Source: Micromonospora humi (GTDB lineage Bacteria > Actinomycetota > Actinomycetes > Mycobacteriales > Micromonosporaceae). From it: DNA of 64,000 nt. Where the stretch lies: the NCBI RefSeq assembly GCF_900090105.1, contig NZ_FMDM01000002.1:236995-300994 (forward strand). Direction: 5' to 3'. The translations under genes and the position numbers were made by a program. A model generated the notes under the pieces. It had not been told where the DNA came from. It was given only the letters and a program-made list of their open reading frames with translations, and searched no databases. The first letter of the stretch is position 1. Every line of letters begins with the position of its first letter. Shown here piece after piece: positions 37,682 through 45,673 of the stretch.

Positions 37682-38611
37682 GTGAGTCTCGTGTCCACGC
37701 CCACCCCCATCACGCCCACCCCACCCGCAACCCTGACGGTGGTGCCCGCCCGGCACCCTGGCCGCTGGATCGCCTCGGCGGTCGTGCTGGTCCTCGCCGC
37801 ACAGTTCGCGCACGGGCTCGCCACCAACCCCGGCTGGGACTGGCCCACCTTCACCGGCTACTTCTTTGAGCGTTCGGTGCTGCGGGCGCTGGCCGTCACG
37901 CTGGAACTGACCCTCGCCGGCGCGGTGCTGGGCTTCCTCGGCGGCGTCCTGCTCGCCGCGATGCGGATGTCGCGCAGCCCGATCCTGCAGGCGCTCAGTT
38001 GGACCTACGTCTGGGTGTTCCGCTCCGTGCCGCTCATCGTGCAACTGTTGTTCTGGGCGAACCTCGGCTACCTCTACGACACGCTCCAGATCGGTGTGCC
38101 GTTCGGCCCGGGTTTCCACGAGCTCTCCACCGCCCGGCTGGTCGGGCCGTTCGGCGCCGCGCTGCTCGGGCTCGCCCTGCACGAGGCGGCCTACGCCGGC
38201 GAGATCGTGCGCGCCGGTTTGCTCTCGGTCGATCAGGGGCAACTCGAGGCCGCCGCCGCGCTGGGCATCCCCCGACCCCGCCAGTTCCGTCGGATCGTCC
38301 TGCCGCAGGCGATGCGGGCGATCCTGCCCAGCGCCGCGAACGAACTGATCAACCTGCTGAAGAGCACCTCGGTGGTCTACGTGCTCGCCATCGGCGAGCT
38401 GTTCTACCAGGTGCAGGTGGTCTACGGCCGCAACGGGCGGGTGGTGCCGCTGCTCATGGTGGCCACCGTCTGGTACGTGCTGCTCACCGCGCTGCTGTCG
38501 ATCCTCCAGTTCTACGTCGAGCGGCGCTTCGCCCGGGGCGCGCTGCGCACCCTGCCGCCGACCCCGGTGCAGCGGCTGCGTACCGCTTTGAGCCGCGGGG
38601 CGGCCCGATGA
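37682..38611 (+). CDS. Polar amino-acid ABC transporter permease (HisM/TcyB-type)
   Basis: A 309-aa permease of the His/Glu/Gln/Arg family. A Pro/Thr-rich N-tail is followed by helices and the family block [47 protein letters not shown] with the EAA loop. GGAGG sits 5 nt before the GTG start. Single permease, so it probably works as a homodimer with the adjacent ATPase. Confidence 0.92.
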   Translation: MSLVSTPTPITPTPPATLTVVPARHPGRWIASAVVLVLAAQFAHGLATNPGWDWPTFTGYFFERSVLRALAVTLELTLAGAVLGFLGGVLLAAMRMSRSPILQALSWTYVWVFRSVPLIVQLLFWANLGYLYDTLQIGVPFGPGFHELSTARLVGPFGAALLGLALHEAAYAGEIVRAGLLSVDQGQLEAAAALGIPRPRQFRRIVLPQAMRAILPSAANELINLLKSTSVVYVLAIGELFYQVQVVYGRNGRVVPLLMVATVWYVLLTALLSILQFYVERRFARGALRTLPPTPVQRLRTALSRGAAR

Positions 38612-39372
38612 CCGCCATGGTGGAGATCCGGGACGTGCACAAGAGCTTCGGCGCGCACGAGGTGCTGCACGGCGTCGACCTGACCGTGCCGGGCGGCAGC
38701 GTGACAGTCGTGCTCGGGCCGTCCGGCTCCGGCAAGTCGACGCTGCTGCGCGCCATCAACCACCTGGAGAAGGTCGACCGCGGGACGATCACGGTGGATG
38801 GTGAGCTGATCGGCTACCGGCGGGTCGGTGACCGGCTAAACGAGCTCGGGGAACGACACATCCTGCGGCAACGGGCCCGGATCGGCTTCGTGTTTCAGAG
38901 CTTCAACCTCTTCCCGCACCTCACCGCACTGGACAACGTCGCCGAGGCGCCGGTGGCGACCGGCCGGCGTGGACGCGCCGACGCCCGGGCGTACGCCCGC
39001 ACCCTGCTGGGGCGGGTCGGCCTGGCCGACCGCGCGGACGCCTATCCGCGTCAGCTCTCCGGCGGCCAGCAGCAGCGGGTCGCGATCGCTCGGGCGCTGG
39101 CCCTGGATCCCGCGCTCATCCTCTTCGACGAGCCGACCTCCGCGCTCGATCCCGAACTGGTCGGCGAGGTGCTCGACGTGCTGCGCGCCCTCGCCGCAGC
39201 CGGCACCACCATGATCGTCGTCACCCACGAGATCGGGTTCGCCCGGGAGGTCGCCGACACGGTGGTGTTCCTGGACGCCGGCCGGATCGTCGAGCAGGGC
39301 CCACCGGAGCAGGTGCTCGACCATCCCCGCCACGAACGCACCAAGGCCTTCCTGTCGAAGGTCCTCACCTGA
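38608..39372 (+). CDS. Polar amino-acid ABC transporter ATP-binding protein
   Basis: A 254-aa ATPase (GlnQ/TcyN type): Walker [10 protein letters not shown], signature [15 protein letters not shown], Walker [21 protein letters not shown]. An insert around [18 protein letters not shown] distinguishes it from GlnQ and resembles transporters for dipolar or sulfur amino acids. ATG overlaps the permease stop (ATGA). Confidence 0.92.
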   Translation: MTAMVEIRDVHKSFGAHEVLHGVDLTVPGGSVTVVLGPSGSGKSTLLRAINHLEKVDRGTITVDGELIGYRRVGDRLNELGERHILRQRARIGFVFQSFNLFPHLTALDNVAEAPVATGRRGRADARAYARTLLGRVGLADRADAYPRQLSGGQQQRVAIARALALDPALILFDEPTSALDPELVGEVLDVLRALAAAGTTMIVVTHEIGFAREVADTVVFLDAGRIVEQGPPEQVLDHPRHERTKAFLSKVLT

Positions 39373-39384
39373 GGAGAACAGCCC

Positions 39385-40353
39385 ATGCGGATCCGACCTC
39401 TGCTGCTCACCGTCGCGCTCGGCCTGGCGCTCGCCGGCTGCGCGGCGCCGGACGAGACCCCACGACCCGCCGCCGCCGGGGCGAGCGCCGCCCCGGTGAT
39501 CAACGACAAGCCGGATCAGCGGCGCATCGTCCCGGCGAGGGTGGACGCCGTCGCCGCTCTGGTTCCGGCCGACATCCGGGCGGGCGGCAAACTGACCATC
39601 GGAGTCGGTGCCGCCGGCGCCGGCTTCCCTCCGCTGGCGTTCACCGCCAGCGACAACCGGACCCTGATCGGCAGCGAGCCGGACGTCGCGGTGGCGATCG
39701 CCGGCATCCTCGGCCTTGAGCCGGTCCTGGAGAACACCTCCTGGGAGAACCTGTTCATCGGGCTGGACAGCGGCAAGTACGCGGTCGGCGCCTCGAACAT
39801 CACCGTCACCGAGGAGCGCAAGCGCAAGTACGACTTCGCCACCTACCGGCTGGACAACCTGGCGTTCGAGGCGAAGAAGGGCATCGGCTGGCAGGTCACC
39901 GGCCCGAAGGACGTGGCCGGTAAACGGATCGCGGTGGGCTCCGGCACCAACCAGGAGAAGATCCTGGTCGAGTGGAGCAGGGAGGCGCAGCGGCTGGGGC
40001 TCGCGCCGGTGGACATCCGCTACTACCAGACCAACCAGGCCACCTACCTGGCGCTCGGCTCCGGGCAGATCGATGCCTACCTCGGGCCGAACCCGACCGC
40101 CGCCTACCACGTCGCCGTCGCCGGCCAGACCGAGATCATCGGCACCTACTCCGGCGCCGGGGCGGCCCTGCAGGGCAAGATCGCGCTGACCACCAAGAAA
40201 GACAACGGCCTGGTACGCGCGCTTGCGGCGGCCGTCGACGAGCTGATCCGCTCCGGCGACTACGGTCGGATCCTGGCCCGCTGGAACCTCGCCAACGAGG
40301 CCACCTCGCGCTCCGAGATCAACCCACCCGGCCTACCGATCGAGGGCAAGTGA
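39385..40353 (+). CDS. Amino-acid ABC transporter substrate-binding lipoprotein
   Basis: A 322-aa SBP_bac_3 protein: lipobox LAGC (Cys19), then binding domain with FPPLAFTASDNRTLIGSEPDVAVAIAG-type opening, SNITVTEERKRKYDFA and LGSGQIDAYLG. Ligand likely a polar amino acid or derivative; context suggests an S-substituted cysteine, which is inference. GAGGAG ribosome-binding site precedes the ATG. Confidence 0.92.
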   Translation: MRIRPLLLTVALGLALAGCAAPDETPRPAAAGASAAPVINDKPDQRRIVPARVDAVAALVPADIRAGGKLTIGVGAAGAGFPPLAFTASDNRTLIGSEPDVAVAIAGILGLEPVLENTSWENLFIGLDSGKYAVGASNITVTEERKRKYDFATYRLDNLAFEAKKGIGWQVTGPKDVAGKRIAVGSGTNQEKILVEWSREAQRLGLAPVDIRYYQTNQATYLALGSGQIDAYLGPNPTAAYHVAVAGQTEIIGTYSGAGAALQGKIALTTKKDNGLVRALAAAVDELIRSGDYGRILARWNLANEATSRSEINPPGLPIEGK

Positions 40354-41045
40354 CCGACACCGACCTGCGAAACGTGCTCGACGATCCGGTATGGGCCGCG
40401 CTCGGCGGCCCGCACCGGCGGTTCGCCCGGCGCCACGGACGGGCCGTCCGCTACCAGCCCGACGTCGCCCCGTTCATCACCCTGGAAGACCCAGCCGACC
40501 CGGCCGGCTGGGCCGACCTCGCCGAGCTGGTCGGCCCGGACCGCGAGTTCATGGTGGCCGGCACGGTGGCGCCACCACCCCGCTGGCAGGTGGTGGCGCA
40601 GGGCGGTGGCGTGCAACTGGTCGATGTCGCGCTGGAGGTGGCCGCCGATCCCGAGGCGGTCCGGCTCACCGCCGCCGACGTACCCGAGATGCTCAACCTG
40701 GTGGCCCGCACCCGGCCGGGCCCGTTCCTGCCCCGCACCGTCGAACTCGGCACCTACCTCGGCATCCGACGGTCGGGGGCGCTGGTGGCGATGGCCGGGG
40801 AACGCCTGCACCCGCCCGGATGGACGGAGATCAGCGCGGTCTGCACCGCCCCGGAGTTCCGCGGGCAGGGCCTGGCGACCCGGTTGGTGCGCGCCGTCGC
40901 CGCGGGTATCCGCGCCCGGGACGAGCAGGTCTTCCTGCACGCCGCAGCCGACAACATCCCGGCCATCCGGCTGTACGAGTCGATCGGCTTCACCTTGCGC
41001 CGCCGCACCACGTTCCGGGCGGTGCGCACCCCGCCACACGACTGA
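40350..41045 (+). CDS. GNAT-family acetyltransferase (FR47-like)
   Basis: A 231-aa two-part acetyltransferase with the catalytic C-terminal half: AVCTAPEFRGQGLATRLVRAVAAGIRA is the acetyl-CoA P-loop and NIPAIRLYESIGFTLRRRTTF the terminal block. GTG start overlaps the binding-protein TGA. In Bacillus yxe/ytm operons an acetyltransferase (YxeL, SnaA) next to an amino-acid importer N-acetylates S-alkylcysteines before a flavin monooxygenase acts; the same role is proposed here. Confidence 0.88.
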   Translation: MTDTDLRNVLDDPVWAALGGPHRRFARRHGRAVRYQPDVAPFITLEDPADPAGWADLAELVGPDREFMVAGTVAPPPRWQVVAQGGGVQLVDVALEVAADPEAVRLTAADVPEMLNLVARTRPGPFLPRTVELGTYLGIRRSGALVAMAGERLHPPGWTEISAVCTAPEFRGQGLATRLVRAVAAGIRARDEQVFLHAAADNIPAIRLYESIGFTLRRRTTFRAVRTPPHD

Positions 41046-41101
41046 GCCGGTCCGGCCCGCATCCGGACGGCAGTGCGGCCCACGCGAGTTTGGACACCGG
41101 G

Positions 41102-41156
41102 GGCCGCAACCTGACCGGCCCCCGCAAAGGGCGCGGGGGCCGGTCAGGTTGCGGCC
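41102..41156. terminator. Strong bidirectional terminator, 24-bp perfect stem
   Basis: Arms 41102-41125 and 41133-41156 pair over 24 bp without mismatch around a 7-nt loop (aaagggc). It separates the convergent transporter-GNAT operon and flavin reductase operon. Confidence 0.9.
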
Positions 41157-41162
41157 GACCGG

Positions 41163-41693
41163 TCAGGCGGCGCGCCGGCCCGCGTGCTCGGCCGCGTCGG
41201 CGAGGCCGGCGTACCGGCCACGGTGGTAGAGCAACGGCGAACCGACGTCGGCGTGCCGCAACAGCTCCGGCTCGGCGAGGACGATGGCGTGGTCGCCGAC
41301 GACCACCCGCTCGACCACCCGGCAGAGCAGCCACGCCAGTGTGTCGTCGAGCACCGGCACCCCTTCCGGGCCGGGCCGCCAACGGGTCGGGCCGGCGAAC
41401 CGGTCGATGCCGCTGGTGGCGAACGTCCTGGCGAGCTCGTGCTGCCCGTGCCCGAGCAGGTGCACCCCGACGTGTCGGGCCCGGGACACGGTGGGCCAGC
41501 TCGACGAGCCCAGGTTCAGGCAGAACGAGACGACAGGCGGGCGCAACGACACCGACGTGAACGAGGTGGCGGTGAACCCGGCCGGGGGCGGCCCCGGCGC
41601 GGTGACCACGGTGACGGTGCTGGCCTGGTGCCGCAGCAGCGTCCGCAGCGCGTCGGCGTCGGCTTCGATCGGGGTGTCGGCGGGCTCGGTCAT
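41163..41693 (-). CDS. Flavin reductase (NAD(P)H:FMN oxidoreductase component)
   Basis: A 176-aa flavin reductase-like domain protein: STVTVVTAPGPPPAGFTATSFTSVSL and VSFCLNLGSSSWPTVSRARHVGVHLL are the flavin-binding blocks of HpaC/SsuE-type split-barrel reductases. It would supply FMNH2 to LLM monooxygenases, four of which are nearby. GGGGAGGA precedes the ATG. Last gene of the YeiH operon. Confidence 0.9.
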   Translation of the reverse strand: MTEPADTPIEADADALRTLLRHQASTVTVVTAPGPPPAGFTATSFTSVSLRPPVVSFCLNLGSSSWPTVSRARHVGVHLLGHGQHELARTFATSGIDRFAGPTRWRPGPEGVPVLDDTLAWLLCRVVERVVVGDHAIVLAEPELLRHADVGSPLLYHRGRYAGLADAAEHAGRRAA

Positions 41694-41724
41694 GGCGGTC
41701 CTCCCCTGGACGGTGCGGGATCGG

Positions 41725-42549
41725 TCAGGACGTCGCGTCCCACCGCTCGTGCGGCAGTTTCTCGCCCGCCTCCACCGGAATCGGCAGGCGGTTGCCGGCC
41801 GGCGGCAGCGGGCAGGTGGCGTAGTCGGTGTACGCGCACGGCAGGTTGGTGGCCCGGTTGAAGTCGAGCGTCACCCGCCCCCGCGCGTCCGGCTCGGCGA
41901 CGGCCACGGACCGGACCGCCGGATGGGTGGTGACCCCGGAGGTGGCGTCGGCGAAGAGCACCGACAGTGTGCCCGGCACGTGTCCGGGAAACGCGGTGAG
42001 GCTCAGCGGCAGGCCGTCCACCTCGAACTCGATCCGTCTGGGCGCGTCGTAGACGTGCCGGATGACGTCGACCGCGGCGTCCACGGTGGTCGGCTGCGGC
42101 TGGGCGAAGGCCACGAACCGACCGGGCAGCACCCAGCGCGGGCTCGGCGGGTACGCCGCGGTGCCGCGATAGTCGACGAGCAACGGATGGTCCGGCCGGC
42201 GCGGACGGAGGATGTCGCGCCCACCCCGGCGCGCCACCTCGACCACCCCGTCGCCGACGCCGACGACGACGCCGTCACGTTCGGCGATCGGTCCGAAGGC
42301 GTGCTCCCCGGTCACCTCCCGGCCGTCGACGACGAGCCGCTCGCCGTCGTCGAGCACGACCACCACGCCCTCGGGGCCGGTGCGCCAGCGCCCCGGCGCG
42401 TGCGGGTAACGCCGCGGCTGCCCGTCCAGCCAGTGCAGGCCGGTCACGGCCAGGAAGCCGTGCGGGTCGGCGCGCTGCTCCTCGTGCCGCCGGTGCCACT
42501 CCTGCCACTCGGCGACGAAGGCGTCGACGGTCGCGGTGCTGCTGGTCAT
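41725..42549 (-). CDS. DUF1684 protein
   Basis: A 274-aa DUF1684 protein: WQEWHRRHEEQRADPHGFLAVTGLHWL opening and the conserved C-terminal DFNRATNLPCAYTDYATCPLPP with conserved Asn/Pro/Cys. Function unestablished; the family is common beside oxidoreductases. No signal peptide. Sits between yeiH-like and flavin reductase genes with gaps of 15 and 31 nt, so one operon. Confidence 0.88.
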   Translation of the reverse strand: MTSSTATVDAFVAEWQEWHRRHEEQRADPHGFLAVTGLHWLDGQPRRYPHAPGRWRTGPEGVVVVLDDGERLVVDGREVTGEHAFGPIAERDGVVVGVGDGVVEVARRGGRDILRPRRPDHPLLVDYRGTAAYPPSPRWVLPGRFVAFAQPQPTTVDAAVDVIRHVYDAPRRIEFEVDGLPLSLTAFPGHVPGTLSVLFADATSGVTTHPAVRSVAVAEPDARGRVTLDFNRATNLPCAYTDYATCPLPPAGNRLPIPVEAGEKLPHERWDATS

Positions 42550-42564
42550 TCGGATCCTTCCGGG

Positions 42565-43890
42565 TCAGACCGCGAAGTCGCGGAAGAGCAGCGACGCCAG
42601 CCCGAGGGCGAGCGCCAGGTTGAACAGCGTGGCCCCGGCGAAGACGGTCACCGGCCGCCAGCCGGCCTCCCGCAGCGACGACACCCGCACCTCCAGGCCG
42701 ATGCTGACGAAGGCCAGGATCAGGAACCAGACCCGCAGGTCGTTGACGATCGCGATGGTGGCCTTGCCGTCCGTGCCGGCGGAGTCGAGGTACCAGGTGG
42801 CGATCACCGACGCGGCCACGAACCCGAGGACGAACTTCGGAAACCGCCGCCACAGCTCGCCGAGCCCGGGCCGCGCGGCGTCCGCGCGGCGTTCCACCCG
42901 GAAGGCGAAGTACGCGGTGAGCGCCACCGCGACCACGCCCATCAGCGCGTTCTGGGTGACCTTGACGATGCTGGCGATCTGCAACGCGTCCTCGCCGGCC
43001 AGCGCGCCGGCGGCGGTCACCGCGGCGGTGGTGTCGATGTTGCCGCCGATCCAGGCACCGGCGACCGCGTCGGGCAGCCCGAACACGTCGGCCAGCCAGG
43101 GCAGCAGGAAGATCGACGGCAGCGCGAACGCGATCACCAGGCTGGCGGTGTAGGCGAGCTGTTCGCGACGCGCGCGCACCGCACCGGCGGCGGCGATCGC
43201 GGCGCTGACCCCGCAGATCGACACCGCGGAGGCGAGCAGCGCGCGGAGCTTGTCGTCGAGGCCGAACCGCCCGGCGAGCCACCAGGTGAACAGGAAGACG
43301 CCGCTGATCAGCAGCAGCGCTTGGGCGATCGCCGGCCCGGCGGCGCCGGCGATGACGGCCAGGTTGATCGAGGCACCGAGCAGCACCAGGCCGGTCTTGA
43401 TGAAGAACTCGGTGCGGAACGCGGCGGCGATCCGGTCGCGCAGGCCGGAGACGGTGACCAGGACGTTGCCGAGCAGCCCGAGCAGGATCGCGTAGACCGG
43501 ATACTCGATCGCGGCGGCCAGGTCCTCGACCGCGCTGCCCTCGGCCCAGGACGGCACGTTCTGCTCCAGGAACCGGGTGAGCGCGGCGAGGCCGAGCACC
43601 ACCACCAGCCCCAGGGCGGTCCAGGCCCAGAACGCGCCGGAACGCCTGTCGACCGGGGGCGGGGCGTCGGCGGTCGGGGCATCGTCCCGGTCGTCGACCG
43701 GCTCGCCGGGCGGGTCGGCGATGGCCACCGCGTCAGCCCGATCGGTGACCCGGCCGTCGGCGGGACCGGCATCGGCTCGTGCGCTGCCGGACCCGGGCCC
43801 GCCGGTCGGCGAGCCGCCGGTGGTCCGGGTCGCGGCCCCGGTGGCGTCGACCCGGTCGGTGGTCGCGTCGGGTTCGGGAACGGCGCTCAT
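42565..43890 (-). CDS. YeiH-type membrane protein (UPF0324, putative sulfate/sulfite exporter)
   Basis: A 441-aa integral membrane protein with about ten helices of the Cons_hypoth698/YeiH family (GASINLAVIAGAAGPAIAQALLLI, ASAVSICGVSAAIAAAGAVRA, GGNIDTTAAVTAAGAL, VKVTQNALMGVVAVALTAYF). It has an unusual 85-residue Pro/Thr/Asp-rich N-terminal tail. Annotated widely as a putative sulfate exporter; here it may dispose of sulfite released by the monooxygenases. ATG overlaps the 49-aa peptide stop. Confidence 0.88.
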   Translation of the reverse strand: MSAVPEPDATTDRVDATGAATRTTGGSPTGGPGSGSARADAGPADGRVTDRADAVAIADPPGEPVDDRDDAPTADAPPPVDRRSGAFWAWTALGLVVVLGLAALTRFLEQNVPSWAEGSAVEDLAAAIEYPVYAILLGLLGNVLVTVSGLRDRIAAAFRTEFFIKTGLVLLGASINLAVIAGAAGPAIAQALLLISGVFLFTWWLAGRFGLDDKLRALLASAVSICGVSAAIAAAGAVRARREQLAYTASLVIAFALPSIFLLPWLADVFGLPDAVAGAWIGGNIDTTAAVTAAGALAGEDALQIASIVKVTQNALMGVVAVALTAYFAFRVERRADAARPGLGELWRRFPKFVLGFVAASVIATWYLDSAGTDGKATIAIVNDLRVWFLILAFVSIGLEVRVSSLREAGWRPVTVFAGATLFNLALALGLASLLFRDFAV

Positions 43891-44039
43891 CACGGCACCA
43901 GCCCGGCGGGAATGGCGCCGACCAGCACCAGAAGCAGCAGGGCCAGCCCGAGGATGGTGGCGGCCCAGTCCTCGTTGAGCGCGAGTCGGGAGCTGCCGGC
44001 GGTGGGCGGTGGTTCGGGTGGCGCGGACGCGTTGCTCAT
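43890..44039 (-). CDS. 49-aa single-helix membrane peptide before YeiH-type gene
   Basis: A small gene starting ATG at 44039 with AAGGA 6 nt upstream and ending in an ATGA overlap with the YeiH-type start, which strongly supports translation. A Pro-rich N-tail is followed by LNEDWAATILGLALLLLVLV and a terminal AIPAGLVP: one membrane helix. The helix resembles the conserved first helix of YeiH family proteins (L-x-E-D-W), so it may be a detached first helix or partner subunit of the exporter. Confidence 0.8.
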   Translation of the reverse strand: MSNASAPPEPPPTAGSSRLALNEDWAATILGLALLLLVLVGAIPAGLVP

Positions 44040-44121
44040 CGGCGTTCCTTCCGGTGCGGAGGGGGAAAGGAGAGTTCGCGGGCACGATTCGGTGCCAGGT
44101 GCGTGGGGGGAGGCGACCCGG

Positions 44122-44214
44122 TCAGGCCGCGGGGCGCGACCCGCGACACCGCTGCGAGGCGACCCGCATCAGGTCGACGACCCGGCGGGTGGTGAGCAGC
44201 GGAACCACCGGCAT
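44122..44214 (-). CDS. Leader peptide (30 aa) of the YeiH-flavin reductase operon
   Basis: A 30-codon ORF (ATG 44214, TGA 44122). Residues 9-24 read TRRVVDLMRVASQRCR, the leader-peptide pattern R-R-x-V-D-L-x-R-V-x4-C-R. It lies 82 nt upstream of the 49-aa peptide gene; a small GGCAC/GTGCC hairpin (44081-44096) is in between. Cysteine-responsive control of the operon is inferred from family. Confidence 0.78.
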   Translation of the reverse strand: MPVVPLLTTRRVVDLMRVASQRCRGSRPAA

Positions 44215-44220
44215 GAATCC

Positions 44221-44249
44221 ATTTTCCTACCACTCAAGTAGGATTTCAA
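44221..44249 (-). promoter_or_regulatory. Leaderless promoter with operator palindrome between -35 and -10
   Basis: On the minus strand TTGAAA (44244-44249), 17-nt spacer, then GAAAAT (44221-44226), 6 nt before the leader ATG. The CCTA-N9-TAGG palindrome (44226-44242; TCCTAC/GTAGGA arms) fills the spacer exactly, which is classic repressor placement. Confidence 0.65.
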
Positions 44250-44260
44250 GCCCACCCCTC

Positions 44261-44323
44261 CGGTGATCAAGGAGTTCGCGTCACCGAACCGCAACCGGGG
44301 TGACACGAACTCCTTGATCACCG
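44261..44323. repeat. Intergenic palindromic element, copy 3 (GATCAAGGAGTT type)
   Basis: Perfect 18-bp arms (44261-44278, 44306-44323; CGGTGATCAAGGAGTTCG) with an inner GTCACC/GGTGAC hairpin in the 27-nt loop. It lies between two leader peptides on the minus strand, where it would terminate transcription coming from the upstream leader. Confidence 0.7.
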
Positions 44324-44354
44324 ACACCGCAGCGGAGTGGGCGGTGGGGGGGAG

Positions 44355-44379
44355 CCGACGCCGGGGGTGGTGGCGTCGG
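44355..44379 (-). terminator. Hairpin downstream of the second leader peptide
   Basis: CCGACGCC (44355-44362) pairs with GGCGTCGG (44372-44379), an 8-bp stem 92 nt after the 23-aa leader ORF. Possible attenuator. No other coding sequence is supported in 44215-44658 beyond the leader at 44471 and the palindrome at 44261. Confidence 0.4.
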
Positions 44380-44470
44380 GGCGCGACGGGACCGACGCCC
44401 ACCGGTCGGGTGGCGCGTCGAAGGGGAGGGTCCTGCGGGACGATCGAGGGCGACGTGGGCGCCGTCGGCG

Positions 44471-44542
44471 TCAACAGGCGCAGCTGCACACCCGGAGAAA
44501 GTCGACGAAGCGGCGCCGGGTCAGACGCGGGCTCCGGTTCAT
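44471..44542 (-). CDS. Cys-rich leader peptide (23 aa) without an adjacent structural gene
   Basis: A 23-codon ORF (ATG 44542, TGA 44471). Residues 9-23 read RRRFVDFLRVCSCAC: leader pattern with three Cys at the end. A -10-like TACCGT (44549-44554) ends 6 nt before the ATG, again leaderless, with a weak TGACC -35. The next 250 nt downstream hold only hairpins, then the other leader. It may be a sulfur-sensing leader whose gene was lost, or an upstream layer of control for the YeiH operon. Confidence 0.68.
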   Translation of the reverse strand: MNRSPRLTRRRFVDFLRVCSCAC

Positions 44543-44658
44543 GCCAGGACGGTAACCCGCGGGCCACCGCCCGGTCAGCGTCTACGTGACCGCACTCACA
44601 TACATTTCCCGTCGGTCAGGAGGGTTATCGTGGGAGCCCCCCAGCCCTGGAGACACCG

Positions 44659-45663
44659 GTGCCCCTGCGCAGACTCGGCTTCCTCACCATCGGCCTGTTC
44701 GACGAGGCGGAGCCGCGTGCCGGCCACGAGTCCACCCTGGCCCTCATCGAGCTGGGGGAACGCCTGGGCTTCGACAGCGCCTGGGTGCGCCACCGGCACC
44801 TGCAGTTCGGCATCTCCTCGCCGGTCGCGGTACTGGCCGCCGCGACGCAGCGGACCCGGCGCATCGAGCTGGGCACCGCGGTGACGCCGCTGGGCTGGGA
44901 GAACCCGCTGCGGCTCGCCGAGGATCTGGCCACCGTGGACGTCCTCAGCGGTGGCCGGCTCAACCCGGGCGTCAGCGTGGGGCCACCGATGCACTACGAC
45001 CGGATCCGCGACGCGCTCTACCCGGACACCGGCGACGCCGAGGACTTCGGCCACGAGCGGGTGCGGCGCCTGCTCGACCTGGTACGCGGCGAGCCGGCCG
45101 GCGACGTCGAGGGCATCGAGGGGTTCGAGGTGTTCTCCCGGCGGGTGCAGCCGCACTCCCCCGGCCTGATCCGCCGGATGTGGTACGGCACCGGTAGCCT
45201 GCGCTCCGCCCGCTGGGCCGGTGAGCACGGGATGAACCTGCTGACCAGCAGCGTGGTGAAGGCCGAGGACGGCACCGACTTCGACGCGATCCAGCTCTCC
45301 CACATTCGCGCGTTCCGCGCCCACCACCGGGACGGCGCCACCGCCCGGGTGTCCCAGGGGCTGGTCGTGATCCCCACCGACGGCGCCACCGCCGAGCAGC
45401 GCGCCCGCTACACGGCATACGTCGAACGGCGCACCCCGCGTACCACGTCGCCGCAGGGGCCGGCCCGGATGATGTTCGCCCGCGACCTGGTCGGCCCGGC
45501 CGACCGGATCGCCGAGGAGCTGACCGCGCTGGCGTCCTTCCGCGAGGTCGACGAGGTGGCCTTCGCGCTGCCGTTCACCTTCGGCCACGACGACTACGTG
45601 CAGATCCTCACCGACATGGTGACAAGGCTCGGCCCGCTGCTCGGCTGGCGCCCGGCCGGCTGA
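44659..45663 (+). CDS. LLM-class flavin-dependent oxidoreductase
   Basis: A 334-aa luciferase-like oxidoreductase (LGFLTIGLFDEAEPRAGHES, LGERLGFDSAWVRHRHLQFG, DVLSGGRLNPGVSVGPPMHY). Shorter than the NtaA group and of a different branch from the four LLM genes at 26-31 kb. GTG start with GGAG 7 nt upstream. Divergent from the Cys-rich leader; its promoter region carries GGTTATCG (44623-44630), also found at 36552. Confidence 0.87.
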   Translation: MPLRRLGFLTIGLFDEAEPRAGHESTLALIELGERLGFDSAWVRHRHLQFGISSPVAVLAAATQRTRRIELGTAVTPLGWENPLRLAEDLATVDVLSGGRLNPGVSVGPPMHYDRIRDALYPDTGDAEDFGHERVRRLLDLVRGEPAGDVEGIEGFEVFSRRVQPHSPGLIRRMWYGTGSLRSARWAGEHGMNLLTSSVVKAEDGTDFDAIQLSHIRAFRAHHRDGATARVSQGLVVIPTDGATAEQRARYTAYVERRTPRTTSPQGPARMMFARDLVGPADRIAEELTALASFREVDEVAFALPFTFGHDDYVQILTDMVTRLGPLLGWRPAG

Positions 45664-45673
45664 CCGCCGACGG

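Noticed and set aside
41284..44241. 985-codon open frame on the plus strand
   Set aside because: Antisense to flavin reductase, DUF1684 and YeiH-type genes, all of which have clear family motifs.
44169..44567. 132-codon minus-strand frame covering the leader region
   Set aside because: Low-complexity sequence without a ribosome-binding site; the short leader ORFs in other frames have family signatures.
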